Source of the DNA: Mollicutes bacterium
GTDB lineage: Bacteria > Bacillota_I > Bacilli_A > Izemoplasmatales > Izemoplasmataceae
DNA length: 14,260 bases
Direction of reading: 5' to 3'
Assembly (NCBI GenBank): GCA_003555335.1
Contig: PWHD01000043.1
Coordinates: 1 to 14,260 of the forward strand
A model generated the notes under the pieces. The model was not told the origin of the DNA and searched no databases. It saw only the letters and a list, made by a program, of their open reading frames with translations. Positions 6,440 to 14,199 of the stretch are shown one piece after another. Each line of letters starts with the position of its first letter. The stretch's first letter is position 1. Made by a program: the position numbers and the translations under genes.

Positions 6440-7372
6440 ATGAAAAACGTAGCGATTGTTGGACTTGGCGTTATTGCACAAAAATACGTTGATGTTATGC
6501 TTGAAAGCTCTTTGATCCATATCCGCACGGTGTGTGACCGAAAGCATACCAGTCTTGCGAAGCGACTTAGTGATCTTGGGATTCCTTACTTTCAAGATTA
6601 TGAAGCGATGCCTCTTGAAGGAGTAGATGTTGTGTTTGTCCTCACACCCGTTGATACACATTGGGAATTGGGAAATTATTTTTTGATGAAGCGTAAGCAT
6701 GTGTTTTTGGAGAAGCCGGCAACGCAGGATCTCAAAAGTCTTGATAATCTGATAAGCAGATCGATAAAAAGCGGAATTGTCTTAGATGTGATTCTTCACT
6801 GGCGCTACGGCAATGAAGTGATGTTCCTTAAAAATCGAGAAGACTTGTTCAGTGATGCAAAGCGAATCCACATGATAATCGATGATCCCTACACCAAAGA
6901 CGGCTTTGTGATCCCGAGTAAAGCTTCATTGGGTGGCGCGTGGCTTGATAGTGGAATCAATGCATTGAGTTTCTTATCTTTATGGTTTGATTTGAAGGCA
7001 TTCCGGTTGAAATCATCAACGGCAAGATACTGTGATAAGACTTCACTTGATATTCATCATGTCCGGATATACGAATTCGATAAGATGGAGATTGTCATCG
7101 AAATTCATTGGGATCGAGGCAAAAATCACAAAGAGACTCTCGTTGAAAAATCAGACAGTGTGTTGAGGATTGACCATACGAACCAAAGCGTCTACAAATC
7201 GAATATCAAAGTGTTTGATGGACGTAGTGAGGACCGGCTTAAAACCCATTATCACAACTTTTTGAAGACGTTACAGCACCACACCACTGATCACGAAGCG
7301 CTGTTGGAACTTCACAAGCTTGTATTTGAAAAACAGGAGGGTGATTCATATGAATATAATAAAGGCGAATAA
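6440..7372 (+). CDS. Gfo/Idh/MocA-family NAD(P)-dependent oxidoreductase
   Basis: ATG at 6440 follows AGAGGA (6428-6433) by 6 nt. The 310-aa protein opens with a Rossmann fold: VAIVGLGVIAQ (4-14), with G8-x-G10-x-x-A13 to bind the dinucleotide, then an acid-containing turn (VCDRK). VDVVFVLTPVDTH and LEKPATQDL (90-98) follow, the latter with the family's E-K-P motif and catalytic-type Lys92. The C-terminal substrate domain contains GGAWLDSGIN (165-174), matching the D-x-G-x-H motif except that Asn174 replaces the usual His. Relatives oxidise or reduce sugars, inositol, biliverdin or related cyclic compounds in the cytosol; the substrate cannot be read here. Its last 23 bp overlap the STAND gene, so the two are translationally coupled. 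Composition is AT-richer than the flanking genes. Confidence 0.85.
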   Translation: MKNVAIVGLGVIAQKYVDVMLESSLIHIRTVCDRKHTSLAKRLSDLGIPYFQDYEAMPLEGVDVVFVLTPVDTHWELGNYFLMKRKHVFLEKPATQDLKSLDNLISRSIKSGIVLDVILHWRYGNEVMFLKNREDLFSDAKRIHMIIDDPYTKDGFVIPSKASLGGAWLDSGINALSFLSLWFDLKAFRLKSSTARYCDKTSLDIHHVRIYEFDKMEIVIEIHWDRGKNHKETLVEKSDSVLRIDHTNQSVYKSNIKVFDGRSEDRLKTHYHNFLKTLQHHTTDHEALLELHKLVFEKQEGDSYEYNKGE

Positions 7373-9782
7373 GGTATTTACTGACCGGGTGGAACCCAAA
7401 GAAATCTTGACGAAAGAAATCGAATCAGTCGAGAACCGTAAGGGCTATAAACGCATATACGTTTTTTACGGCATCGGCGGAATCGGCAAAACTCGTTTTC
7501 TTGAGGAGATGCGTTATGATGATGAACAAAAGAAAAAAATAGTGCAATTTGTTCATGTGAGCCTCAACATTTATGAGTTTGATAACCCAGTAAAGATTTT
7601 GACGAGCATTCGCAAGCAACTCAGTAAAATCGATTTGATTGTGTTTGATTATGCATTGGTTCAGTACTATTCGAAGAATGGTATGACATCCACGGACATA
7701 ACTTCCAAGTTTCATGGCGTCAACAGCAGTATGATGCTCTTATTTAAAAACATGACCAGTGGCGGAAAATCCATGATACCCTATTATGATCTTGTGCGCT
7801 CCTCAATTGTCGGGATGAAGAGTCTTCGTGAGGTTTTTCAAAGAAAAAAATTCAAGGAGATGTTTCAATTTATCGACACAATGAGTGCAACGGAGATTTA
7901 CGATCGTCTTCCAGAAATGCTGGCCACGGCCATAAATGATGCCAACCAGCGATTGATCCTCTACCTTGATGATTATGAAAGCATGGTAAAGAAACTCAAA
8001 GACCTGAACGGCCCAGATAACTATGAAAGTTGGCTTATTCATTTTTTTGAGAAGCTTGAGACTGCTCTCCTTGTGATATCGGCTCGCGAAAAGCTTGCCT
8101 GGGAGAACGATTATCCCTTTCTCGACGATGCGATTCATCAATACTATCTGGATAAGCTTACCAAAAAGGACGCTAGAGATTTTCTCATATCGTTACCAAT
8201 AAAGGATGACGAGATTGTTGAACAGATTGTTAATCTTGCCGAAGGCATCCCTTTGTTTCTGGACATGTGTGCCGATCTATACTTTAATCAGGATTCAACG
8301 AGCGATGACAAAGACTTGTTTAAGCATCTATCCTTGAAGAGTCTGATTGACCGCTACCTAAGGCACTTTAATGATCAGGAACGGTCGCTGGTACTCTATT
8401 TGTCCTATCTACAAGCTTTCGACTATGATTTTGTTCGTTACCTTTCGTCCAGAGTCAATATCGCTATTTCGGATGTTGAGCTGAAGCATTTCCTGGAGCG
8501 TTCACTCTTCATAGACAACGAAACCATGAAAACCGTTGACGAAAGCGTTCGAAAACACATCTTTGACAGTAAAAAGAACAAAGGACATTCGGGTATACAA
8601 GAAGTTCTAAAAGATTATCTTGAAGACACAATCCCTTTTGAGCATACAAATTACTCTCATTACTTTAAAGAATACGTTTTGCTTGTGAGCAAGGAATCAC
8701 TATCTACACCGTCTGTCGAGTTCTTAATCGCTTCTATAAGTCGTCTTGTCGATCGAGGCTATGCCATGCACCTTGATGAGGTGATGGCTTATGCACAACA
8801 ACAAAATTCGGCAGAATTCCAGGCTGTCTATGATTATTTCCAGTTACTGAAATTTCGTCGCCAAGGTAAGATCAATGAAGCCATGAGCATACTGAAAAGC
8901 CATAAGGAAAAAGGGTTTGACGTTTCCGTTTTTGGTTCCATGGAGCATGCATATACGTTGTTAAAGGTTTTAATAAAGCACCTTGCCGGCCATTATGACC
9001 TAGCTATCCAAGGATATCAGGACCTCATTGAAGAACATCAACTACTTGGTAGCCTGCAAGATGATAGCCGAACGTTGGCGATTGCCCGTATCAAACAATC
9101 GGACCTTTTGTTTTTAAAAGGGCGATTTCATGATGCCTTGAATGCTACCAACGCCATCAACATCAACGAGCTTGATCAGATGGAAAACAAGATGGAGTTA
9201 TTGCGTGTAAAAGGTCACATATATCGCTTCAATCTCGACTTTGATACAGCGGACAAACTTTATCGCTACATTTTGGAAAAAGAAAGTGATCGGGACTTGA
9301 AAATAATGGGCAATGCCTATACAAACTTATGTGAGACACATTGCCTCAGAAATCCTGATTTGGCTATTGACTATGGAGAAAAAGGAATCCCTCTTCTTGA
9401 ATCAATTCATTCATACGTCGAGCTTGGAAAAATGCATGCCGCATTGGCTTATGCGTATGCAAAGAATGATGATATACCAAAAGCCTATGATCATGCTGAT
9501 CAAAGTATTCGCATGCAAACCGAGAACGGCTATCAGTCTGGTATTCTCTTCGGCCTTTATGCGATGCTTTATGTTGAATTCAAAAGCGAAAATCCGTTCC
9601 ATTCCCCTTACGATTTACAGTCATTGCGCGAGCGAATACTCACTTTGACAGATAAACTTGGCGTCTATGACTTCCTTTTGTTGATACCTCATTGCCTTTA
9701 TGGGGAGTCCTATTCCAGGTTAGAAAATATTCAATGGTTGGATTTTGCCAAGACCAAGCAGACAATGCTCGAAATAATATGA
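7350..9782 (+). CDS. STAND/NB-ARC-type NTPase with C-terminal TPR-like repeats
   Basis: ATG at 7350 follows GGAGGG by 8 nt; the in-frame ATG at 7320 has no ribosome site. The 810-aa protein begins almost directly with a P-loop NTPase. Walker A is GIGGIGKT (41-48), Walker B is RLILYLDD (201-208, with Asp207 and Asp208), the sensor-like strand is LVISARE (241-247, Arg246), and the NB-ARC GxP motif is GIPL (299-302). A helical and winged-helix-like region follows (about 325-430). Helical hairpins with TPR-like spacing (A-x-x-Y, and alternating Gly/Ala and large residues) fill about 490-785. STAND proteins are sensor switches that oligomerise when the repeat domain binds a trigger; known cases include plant NLRs, Apaf-1, MalT-type regulators and bacterial Avs antiphage proteins. 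There is no N-terminal effector domain and no C-terminal LuxR-type DNA-binding domain, which is unusual. The effector may be the coupled oxidoreductase or absent. Confidence 0.8.
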   Translation: MNIIKANKVFTDRVEPKEILTKEIESVENRKGYKRIYVFYGIGGIGKTRFLEEMRYDDEQKKKIVQFVHVSLNIYEFDNPVKILTSIRKQLSKIDLIVFDYALVQYYSKNGMTSTDITSKFHGVNSSMMLLFKNMTSGGKSMIPYYDLVRSSIVGMKSLREVFQRKKFKEMFQFIDTMSATEIYDRLPEMLATAINDANQRLILYLDDYESMVKKLKDLNGPDNYESWLIHFFEKLETALLVISAREKLAWENDYPFLDDAIHQYYLDKLTKKDARDFLISLPIKDDEIVEQIVNLAEGIPLFLDMCADLYFNQDSTSDDKDLFKHLSLKSLIDRYLRHFNDQERSLVLYLSYLQAFDYDFVRYLSSRVNIAISDVELKHFLERSLFIDNETMKTVDESVRKHIFDSKKNKGHSGIQEVLKDYLEDTIPFEHTNYSHYFKEYVLLVSKESLSTPSVEFLIASISRLVDRGYAMHLDEVMAYAQQQNSAEFQAVYDYFQLLKFRRQGKINEAMSILKSHKEKGFDVSVFGSMEHAYTLLKVLIKHLAGHYDLAIQGYQDLIEEHQLLGSLQDDSRTLAIARIKQSDLLFLKGRFHDALNATNAININELDQMENKMELLRVKGHIYRFNLDFDTADKLYRYILEKESDRDLKIMGNAYTNLCETHCLRNPDLAIDYGEKGIPLLESIHSYVELGKMHAALAYAYAKNDDIPKAYDHADQSIRMQTENGYQSGILFGLYAMLYVEFKSENPFHSPYDLQSLRERILTLTDKLGVYDFLLLIPHCLYGESYSRLENIQWLDFAKTKQTMLEII

Positions 9783-9986
9783 TGAGGACATAGTAAAGAA
9801 TGTACATCGGAAAGATTCTGGGAAAATGAGCGTCTACCGATTGCAAACATACATCGAAAGAAGAGGAATCGATAATTGTTGTTGGATACGGTTGGTACCC
9901 ACAATTCCTTTGATGTCATATGACCGTATATCATCATCCACATATCGCCTTGTAACATTTGCATTAAGATTCGCTAGGATTGATAA
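9783..9986. other. Non-coding tail of the cassette
   Basis: This stretch separates the STAND gene from the terminator. The only plus-strand frame of note, starting at 9826, runs straight through the terminator and has no good ribosome site, so I do not call it a gene. A perfect 10-bp palindrome, GTCATATGAC, lies at 9915-9924. I see nothing else interpretable. Confidence 0.5.
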
Positions 9987-10017
9987 CCCCCGCCGGAACG
10001 ACCGGTGGGGGCTTTTT
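9987..10017 (+). terminator. Rho-independent terminator of the cassette
   Basis: A GC-rich 10-bp stem (9987-9996 with 10002-10011, one G-T wobble) with a 5-nt loop is followed by CTTTTT. It should end the transcript that begins near 6311. Confidence 0.93.
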
Positions 10018-10107
10018 GTCGATGCGCGTTGAAGTGTAGCATAATAGTTATTCAGTCTGATTAAACGGTATAAAAGTAAGCACAAATCAATAAAATTTAA
10101 TGTTTTT

Positions 10108-10147
10108 CGTTAAAAATCATTGACTTTTTAATGATAATCGTTAAATA
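10108..10147 (+). promoter_or_regulatory. Promoter of the DUF2975-HTH operon with flanking repeats
   Basis: TTGACT (10120-10125, 5 of 6) lies 16 bp before TAAATA (10142-10147), a moderate -10 box. An inverted repeat ATCATT (10116-10121) / AATGAT (10130-10135) covers the -35 box. Two copies of CGTTAAA (10108-10114 and 10139-10145) flank the core 31 bp apart, about three helical turns. This would suit binding of the downstream HTH regulator to its own promoter, but that is inference. Confidence 0.5.
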
Positions 10148-10172
10148 TAGAAGGTATAGGAGGCGATATTTT

Positions 10173-10736
10173 ATGGAAGCCAATACCGTATTTGTACTAT
10201 TTCTTCTGGCAGTCTTTCTGTTTTTCATTTCCAAAGATGCCACATACCGAAAAGAGGGTCGCATGCCCAGTGTAGGACCGTATCTTCCCCGTGTCATCAA
10301 GGGGTTGCAAATTGTTTTGCTTGGGTATGTTTTCTGGCATATGGTCGAGCTGATCTATTATCTTTACAATCATACCTTCATCGTCGGGATGACCGCGCAT
10401 GCGGGTCTTGATGCGATTGCGGGATATGAAGCCCTGATCATGACGTTCTCACTGATTGCGACGACGCTCTTTTTCCTCTTGCTTGAGATCAGCCACAAGA
10501 TCGCAAGCGAGCTCACCAGGGATTTCAAGTTTTCCCACACGCTGATCCAGCGGTCAAAACTGATTCTTTATCTGTTCATTATCTATATTTTTGCCCATGT
10601 GATTATCAATACCATCATTTTCGGTTCCATCACCTTGTCCATTGAATACATTGTGCTTTATGTGTTGCTGATTGCGATCATGCGGACGTTCATCCGAGCG
10701 GCGAGTCTGCAACGTGACAACGACATGGTGATCTGA
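10173..10736 (+). CDS. DUF2975-like membrane protein
   Basis: ATG at 10173 follows AGGAGG (10158-10163) by 9 nt; the open frame reaches back to 10131, but that ATG overlaps the promoter. The 187-aa protein has about five apolar segments (near 5-19, 44-63, 86-105, 129-149 and 156-172), the middle one followed by a charged loop (about 106-128). The fold resembles DUF2975 proteins such as Bacillus YoaS, which typically sit directly before a YozG-type HTH gene, exactly as here. The sequence match is only moderate, so the family call rests partly on context. The molecular function of this family is unknown to me; a membrane partner of the regulator is possible. Confidence 0.6.
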   Translation: MEANTVFVLFLLAVFLFFISKDATYRKEGRMPSVGPYLPRVIKGLQIVLLGYVFWHMVELIYYLYNHTFIVGMTAHAGLDAIAGYEALIMTFSLIATTLFFLLLEISHKIASELTRDFKFSHTLIQRSKLILYLFIIYIFAHVIINTIIFGSITLSIEYIVLYVLLIAIMRTFIRAASLQRDNDMVI

Positions 10737-10737
10737 G

Positions 10738-10956
10738 TTGCCAATCCGCATACACTTGGACAAAGTGTTGAAAGAAAAGAAGATGACCGTGACCGAGCTT
10801 TCCGAAAAAATCGGCATCAGCAACGTCAATCTATCCATCCTCAAAACCGGCAAGGCCCGTGCCATACGATTTTCAACACTCGAAAAAATCTGCAAGGTGC
10901 TCGAATGCGAGCCTGGTGACATCCTTAAGTATGAACGGAGTCCTTATAGCTTTTAA
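10738..10956 (+). CDS. YozG-like Cro/CI-family HTH transcriptional regulator
   Basis: This 72-aa protein is essentially one helix-turn-helix domain of the HTH_26/YozG type. It opens I-x-x-x-L-D-K-V-L, then TELSEKIGISNVNLSILKTG (about 19-38), the family hallmark KARAIRFSTLEKICK (39-53), and C-E-P-G-D-I-L-K-Y near the end. The start is TTG at 10738, one base after the stop of the membrane protein gene. An in-frame TGA at 10729-10731 excludes any earlier start, and no clear Shine-Dalgarno sequence is present, so translation is probably coupled to the upstream gene. Its likely target is its own promoter. Confidence 0.85.
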   Translation: MPIRIHLDKVLKEKKMTVTELSEKIGISNVNLSILKTGKARAIRFSTLEKICKVLECEPGDILKYERSPYSF

Positions 10957-10987
10957 ACCAATGATAATGAGCAATGAAGAAAGCATC

Positions 10988-11007
10988 AACGCTAAATAAT
11001 AAGCGTT
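10988..11007 (+). terminator. Possible weak terminator hairpin
   Basis: Arms AACGCT (10988-10993) and AGCGTT (11002-11007) enclose an 8-nt loop, but only a poor T-run (CGTTTGAT) follows. It may be a weak terminator or chance. Confidence 0.25.
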
Positions 11008-11068
11008 CGTTTGATCAGTACGTCCACACACTCACTTATTTCACCTTGTCTACAGAAAGGGGATTATC

Positions 11069-12514
11069 ATGTCCGCAATTATCGTACAATCCATTGTTTA
11101 CATGTTCATTTTCGCCATCATCCCGATTGCTATGTTTGTCATCTATTACGGGGTGACGCTCAAAAAACCACGTACGCTCATCAAGGAAACCTCCTGGACG
11201 CTTCGAATCATTGTGGTTCTAATGGTGGGGTTTCCCATGGTGTTTACGACCCTCTATGCGAACAGTCCGGCCCGCGAACCGTCCGTGGAAGACGCCCGTG
11301 ATTATGTCGTCAACGATATGTTGGTGACGGACCGGGGCATTGTGGTTGCCGGATACAGGGGTGAACAGTTTCCAAATCCAAGAGCAATCATCGAAAAATA
11401 CGACCTTGAAGGCACCCTCCAGTGGCGAGCTACCAGTCCGGCCCATACTGTCTATGAGACCCTGAGCATAGACATTTATGGCGACATCGTCGCAACGGGA
11501 ACCTATATCTGGCCGCCCAATGACGCGACCTTGAATTTTTCATCGCTTAAATATCACCAACGGATCGAAAGCCGTTACGACCTTCAAAGCGGTGAAAAGA
11601 TCGAAAGCGAACGCGAACAAATGTACGGCGATACCCTCATTACGCATGAGGGCCACCGATTCACATTCGAAACAGAACCCTATATCGAAAAAGAGGGTTG
11701 GAGGAACAAATCTTATCATGTCACTTTCGAACTGGACCAATACCAGGGACCGTGGAATATCACCAGTGCAACGCATGATTTCATGACGGCTACGACATCA
11801 TACGATCGATTCCGGAAAGCCTTTGATATCATATATTACGATGAGGAGATTTCCGTCGTGCGGATGACCTTCGCGACACCCGCCGGTTATAGCGCACTCG
11901 ACAAGGTACTCATCCTTGATCACCACGATCTGGAGATTCTATATCAGTCCAATGTCAGAATGAACCCCTCTGATTATGTCGATTATGAAGCGGTGGTAAG
12001 ACATGAAGGAAAAACCTACATAATGCGGTCACAACCGTATCATACAAACAGCCGGCTTATCGTTATTGATGAGACCTTCGAGGAGCCTACGGCTTACATC
12101 ACACCATGGCAAGACAGCAAGCCGGGCTTCAGGACCAACGCCACGCCGATTGAGGATTCGACGCTTTATCTGGGCGGTACCTGGCACATTCGTCAACCCG
12201 GCGTCGGAAGCGTCCCGCATCCCATGTTCGCAACGATCGACCATGAAGCGGATCCCGATGCTTACCAGGGGATGGTGATGGCAATCGATCTGGACGATCT
12301 GGACGAGGGAAACGGCACCATCGACCATGCCGAGATCATTCCGATGCGCAAGAGCCTTTGCATCAGCGCCATGCATGTTGAAGGCGACCGAATCCTTGCG
12401 ACGGGCACGTATTATTCCTCGATGGTCACGCCTTCAGTGAACCACCAGGATGTCATGGCCGTATTTGAAATCGATTCGAACGGACGCCACCAAATCATCG
12501 CATTTTCCGAATAA
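11069..12514 (+). CDS. Membrane-anchored extracytoplasmic protein with beta-propeller-like motifs (paralogue 1)
   Basis: ATG at 11069 follows AAAGGGG (11056-11062) by 6 nt. The 481-aa protein has two N-terminal membrane helices (about 5-28 and 44-64) and then a large domain of about 415 residues, presumably outside the cell. This domain has repeated strand patterns such as GIVVAGYRG, EKYDLEGTLQW and GDIVATGTY, typical of beta-propeller or PQQ-like blades, and many Asp, His and Tyr residues. I cannot name a family. The next gene has the same layout and aligns through the membrane segments and first blades, so the two are tandem duplicates, 32 bp apart without a terminator and probably one operon. 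A ligand-binding or surface role is possible but not shown. Confidence 0.7.
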   Translation: MSAIIVQSIVYMFIFAIIPIAMFVIYYGVTLKKPRTLIKETSWTLRIIVVLMVGFPMVFTTLYANSPAREPSVEDARDYVVNDMLVTDRGIVVAGYRGEQFPNPRAIIEKYDLEGTLQWRATSPAHTVYETLSIDIYGDIVATGTYIWPPNDATLNFSSLKYHQRIESRYDLQSGEKIESEREQMYGDTLITHEGHRFTFETEPYIEKEGWRNKSYHVTFELDQYQGPWNITSATHDFMTATTSYDRFRKAFDIIYYDEEISVVRMTFATPAGYSALDKVLILDHHDLEILYQSNVRMNPSDYVDYEAVVRHEGKTYIMRSQPYHTNSRLIVIDETFEEPTAYITPWQDSKPGFRTNATPIEDSTLYLGGTWHIRQPGVGSVPHPMFATIDHEADPDAYQGMVMAIDLDDLDEGNGTIDHAEIIPMRKSLCISAMHVEGDRILATGTYYSSMVTPSVNHQDVMAVFEIDSNGRHQIIAFSE

Positions 12515-12546
12515 TCTGAAACACGATACAGAATAGAGGTGTATTT

Positions 12547-13914
12547 ATGCCAAGCATCATCATTTTATCCATCAGCTTTTTCATCGCCTTTGTAATCGTC
12601 GGCCTGCTTTTCGTTCTTAATTATGCCGAGTTCAGTCCCAAGGGCATCAAAAGTGTCTACCGCTCGACGTCAAAAACCATGAAAGTCCTCATCGTTGTCG
12701 CGCTCATTTTTCCCATCGCCTGGCTCAGTGCGTTCCGCGGAAGCCCGGCGAATGTGCCGTCGCTTGATGAAGCGGACAACAGCGCCTGGTACACCATGCT
12801 GGAAACGGAAAACGGGTTTGTGGTGGCCGGTCGTAGCGGCAACCGCCAACATGGCTATGCCCATATCGTCAAATACGATGACGCGGGCGAGAAGCTCTGG
12901 TCACACACCGTGCCCGACTGGAGAACCCGCTATGACACGCTTTCGTTGACTGAAGAAGGCACGATCCTCGCCACTGGCATTGAACCGGTGAGTCCGAGTC
13001 CGGGAGCCAAATACGGTTCGTTGCCGCAACTTGCCTTTCATGTCCGTTCCACGTTCACATTGGATGGCGAGGAACTAGACTATGTGTTTGAGAACAATCG
13101 TACCGATAACGTTCGTACGCATGACGACACCCGGTTCACGTTCGATTTTGATCGTTCCGAGGCCTATGAGCAATCGACTCACTATGATTTGACCATCACC
13201 CATGACAAACACGGGGAGCCGACCTCAAAAACCACTGTGATTGCCAATGTATTACCGAATCTGGAAAGTAATGACAAATCCATCAATCTGTTTTATCAGG
13301 ATGACGACATGTTCGCGTTCCAAATCCGTTTAGGAATTACACGGTCGAACATTGTCGTAAATCGAGTCTATTTTATGGACTATGACCAAAACATCATCCA
13401 TGAAAAAAACCTGTTCGGCGGGCCGATACAAGGCAGGAAGATCTATCGGGACATGGTAAGAAAGGACGGGAACTACTACATTACCCTGCACCGGGAGTAT
13501 AACAATAGAAGTGCTGTGCATGTTTATGATGAGGATTTCAATTTTGTAAAAGCTCCCACGTTCCGAATCGATTCACAGATAATCAATATGGAGATCCATC
13601 ACGTGACGGTCGATGAGGAAACCCTTCGAATAAGCGGAAACCAGTGGCTGGACGACGACCGCGAAGCATTCCGGGGTGTCATCATGGAATACGACCTTGA
13701 TGATTATTCCCATATCCGCCCCTCCGTCACGAAGACACTCCGTGAAGGGGTGGGCATCCATCGGGTCCTTCCACGTGATGATGGCTACTACATCGTCGGC
13801 CCCATTCACATTCCTACCTTCGCTCCGGTTTATGAAGGCCGGTGGATGATTCCGGCAACATTCGCCCATTTGAACGACCGTGAACAGACACGCATTCTGG
13901 CGTTTGGTGATTGA
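12547..13914 (+). CDS. Membrane-anchored extracytoplasmic protein with beta-propeller-like motifs (paralogue 2)
   Basis: ATG at 12547 follows AGAGGTG closely. The 455-aa protein has two N-terminal helices (about 4-24 and 44-63) with the shared follow-up F-P-x-x-(15-20 aa)-P-S-(V/L)-(D/E)-(E/D)-A. GFVVAGRSG, VKYDDAGEKLW and GTILATGIE correspond one-for-one to blades in paralogue 1. The two diverge strongly in the rest of the outer domain, though both end in a short strand with a final acidic residue (ILAFGD here, IIAFSE there). It lacks a lipobox, so it is held by its helices. Function unknown; it is probably expressed with paralogue 1. Confidence 0.7.
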   Translation: MPSIIILSISFFIAFVIVGLLFVLNYAEFSPKGIKSVYRSTSKTMKVLIVVALIFPIAWLSAFRGSPANVPSLDEADNSAWYTMLETENGFVVAGRSGNRQHGYAHIVKYDDAGEKLWSHTVPDWRTRYDTLSLTEEGTILATGIEPVSPSPGAKYGSLPQLAFHVRSTFTLDGEELDYVFENNRTDNVRTHDDTRFTFDFDRSEAYEQSTHYDLTITHDKHGEPTSKTTVIANVLPNLESNDKSINLFYQDDDMFAFQIRLGITRSNIVVNRVYFMDYDQNIIHEKNLFGGPIQGRKIYRDMVRKDGNYYITLHREYNNRSAVHVYDEDFNFVKAPTFRIDSQIINMEIHHVTVDEETLRISGNQWLDDDREAFRGVIMEYDLDDYSHIRPSVTKTLREGVGIHRVLPRDDGYYIVGPIHIPTFAPVYEGRWMIPATFAHLNDREQTRILAFGD

Positions 13915-14003
13915 AACACTATAACATTTATCGCCTTTCCGTAGAAAGATGCGTCCGTGAAGTGAACCCCTTATGAGGTCATTAACTAGATAAGACTTAA
14001 TAG

Positions 14004-14045
14004 TAGCACCTTCTTGCATTCTATAAAGCAAGGGGTGTTATTCTT
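14004..14045 (+). terminator. Terminator-like hairpin after the paralogue pair
   Basis: A 13-bp stem with a one-base bulge and some G-T pairs (14004-14017 with 14028-14040) encloses a 10-nt loop and is followed by the T-rich run TTCTTAT. It lies 89 bp after the stop of paralogue 2. The 13915-14003 stretch before it shows nothing I can interpret. Confidence 0.55.
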
Positions 14046-14123
14046 ATAGCGCTGATCATGTATTTTCGCTCCTTTTCCACTTGAAATGCAACTCACTTTT
14101 AAAAGACCGTAAAAAAATTATGT

Positions 14124-14152
14124 TTGATGCGAAAAACGCAATGAATTATGCT
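14124..14152 (+). promoter_or_regulatory. Promoter of the right-edge lipoprotein gene
   Basis: TTGATG (14124-14129, 4 of 6) lies 17 bp before TATGCT (14147-14152, 4 of 6). A short inverted repeat TGCG-AAAAA-CGCA (14128-14140) overlaps the end of the -35 box and the spacer and could be an operator. Confidence 0.5.
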
Positions 14153-14199
14153 ACTATGTGTAGAGGAAACACACAATAATAAAATAGGGGTAATGAATA

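Noticed and set aside
9780..9820. TGATGAGG followed by GGAAAG, loosely like a hammerhead ribozyme core
   Set aside because: The conserved CUGAUGA and CGAAAC pieces are not both present and the required stems cannot be drawn.
9826..10032. 68-codon plus-strand frame after the STAND gene
   Set aside because: It runs through the strong terminator at 9987-10017, lacks a good ribosome site, and has an Arg-rich composition without domain character.
10131..10172. N-terminal extension of the DUF2975-like protein
   Set aside because: AGGAGG serves the ATG at 10173, and the extension would overlap the -10 box.
13960..14000. AAGTGAACCCC-like stretch resembling some insertion-sequence ends
   Set aside because: No matching second end, target duplication or transposase remnant is visible, so it is too short to support an insertion sequence.
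13573..14031. 152-codon minus-strand frame
   Set aside because: It lies mostly antisense to paralogue 2 and its start is in the terminator-like hairpin; no ribosome site fits.
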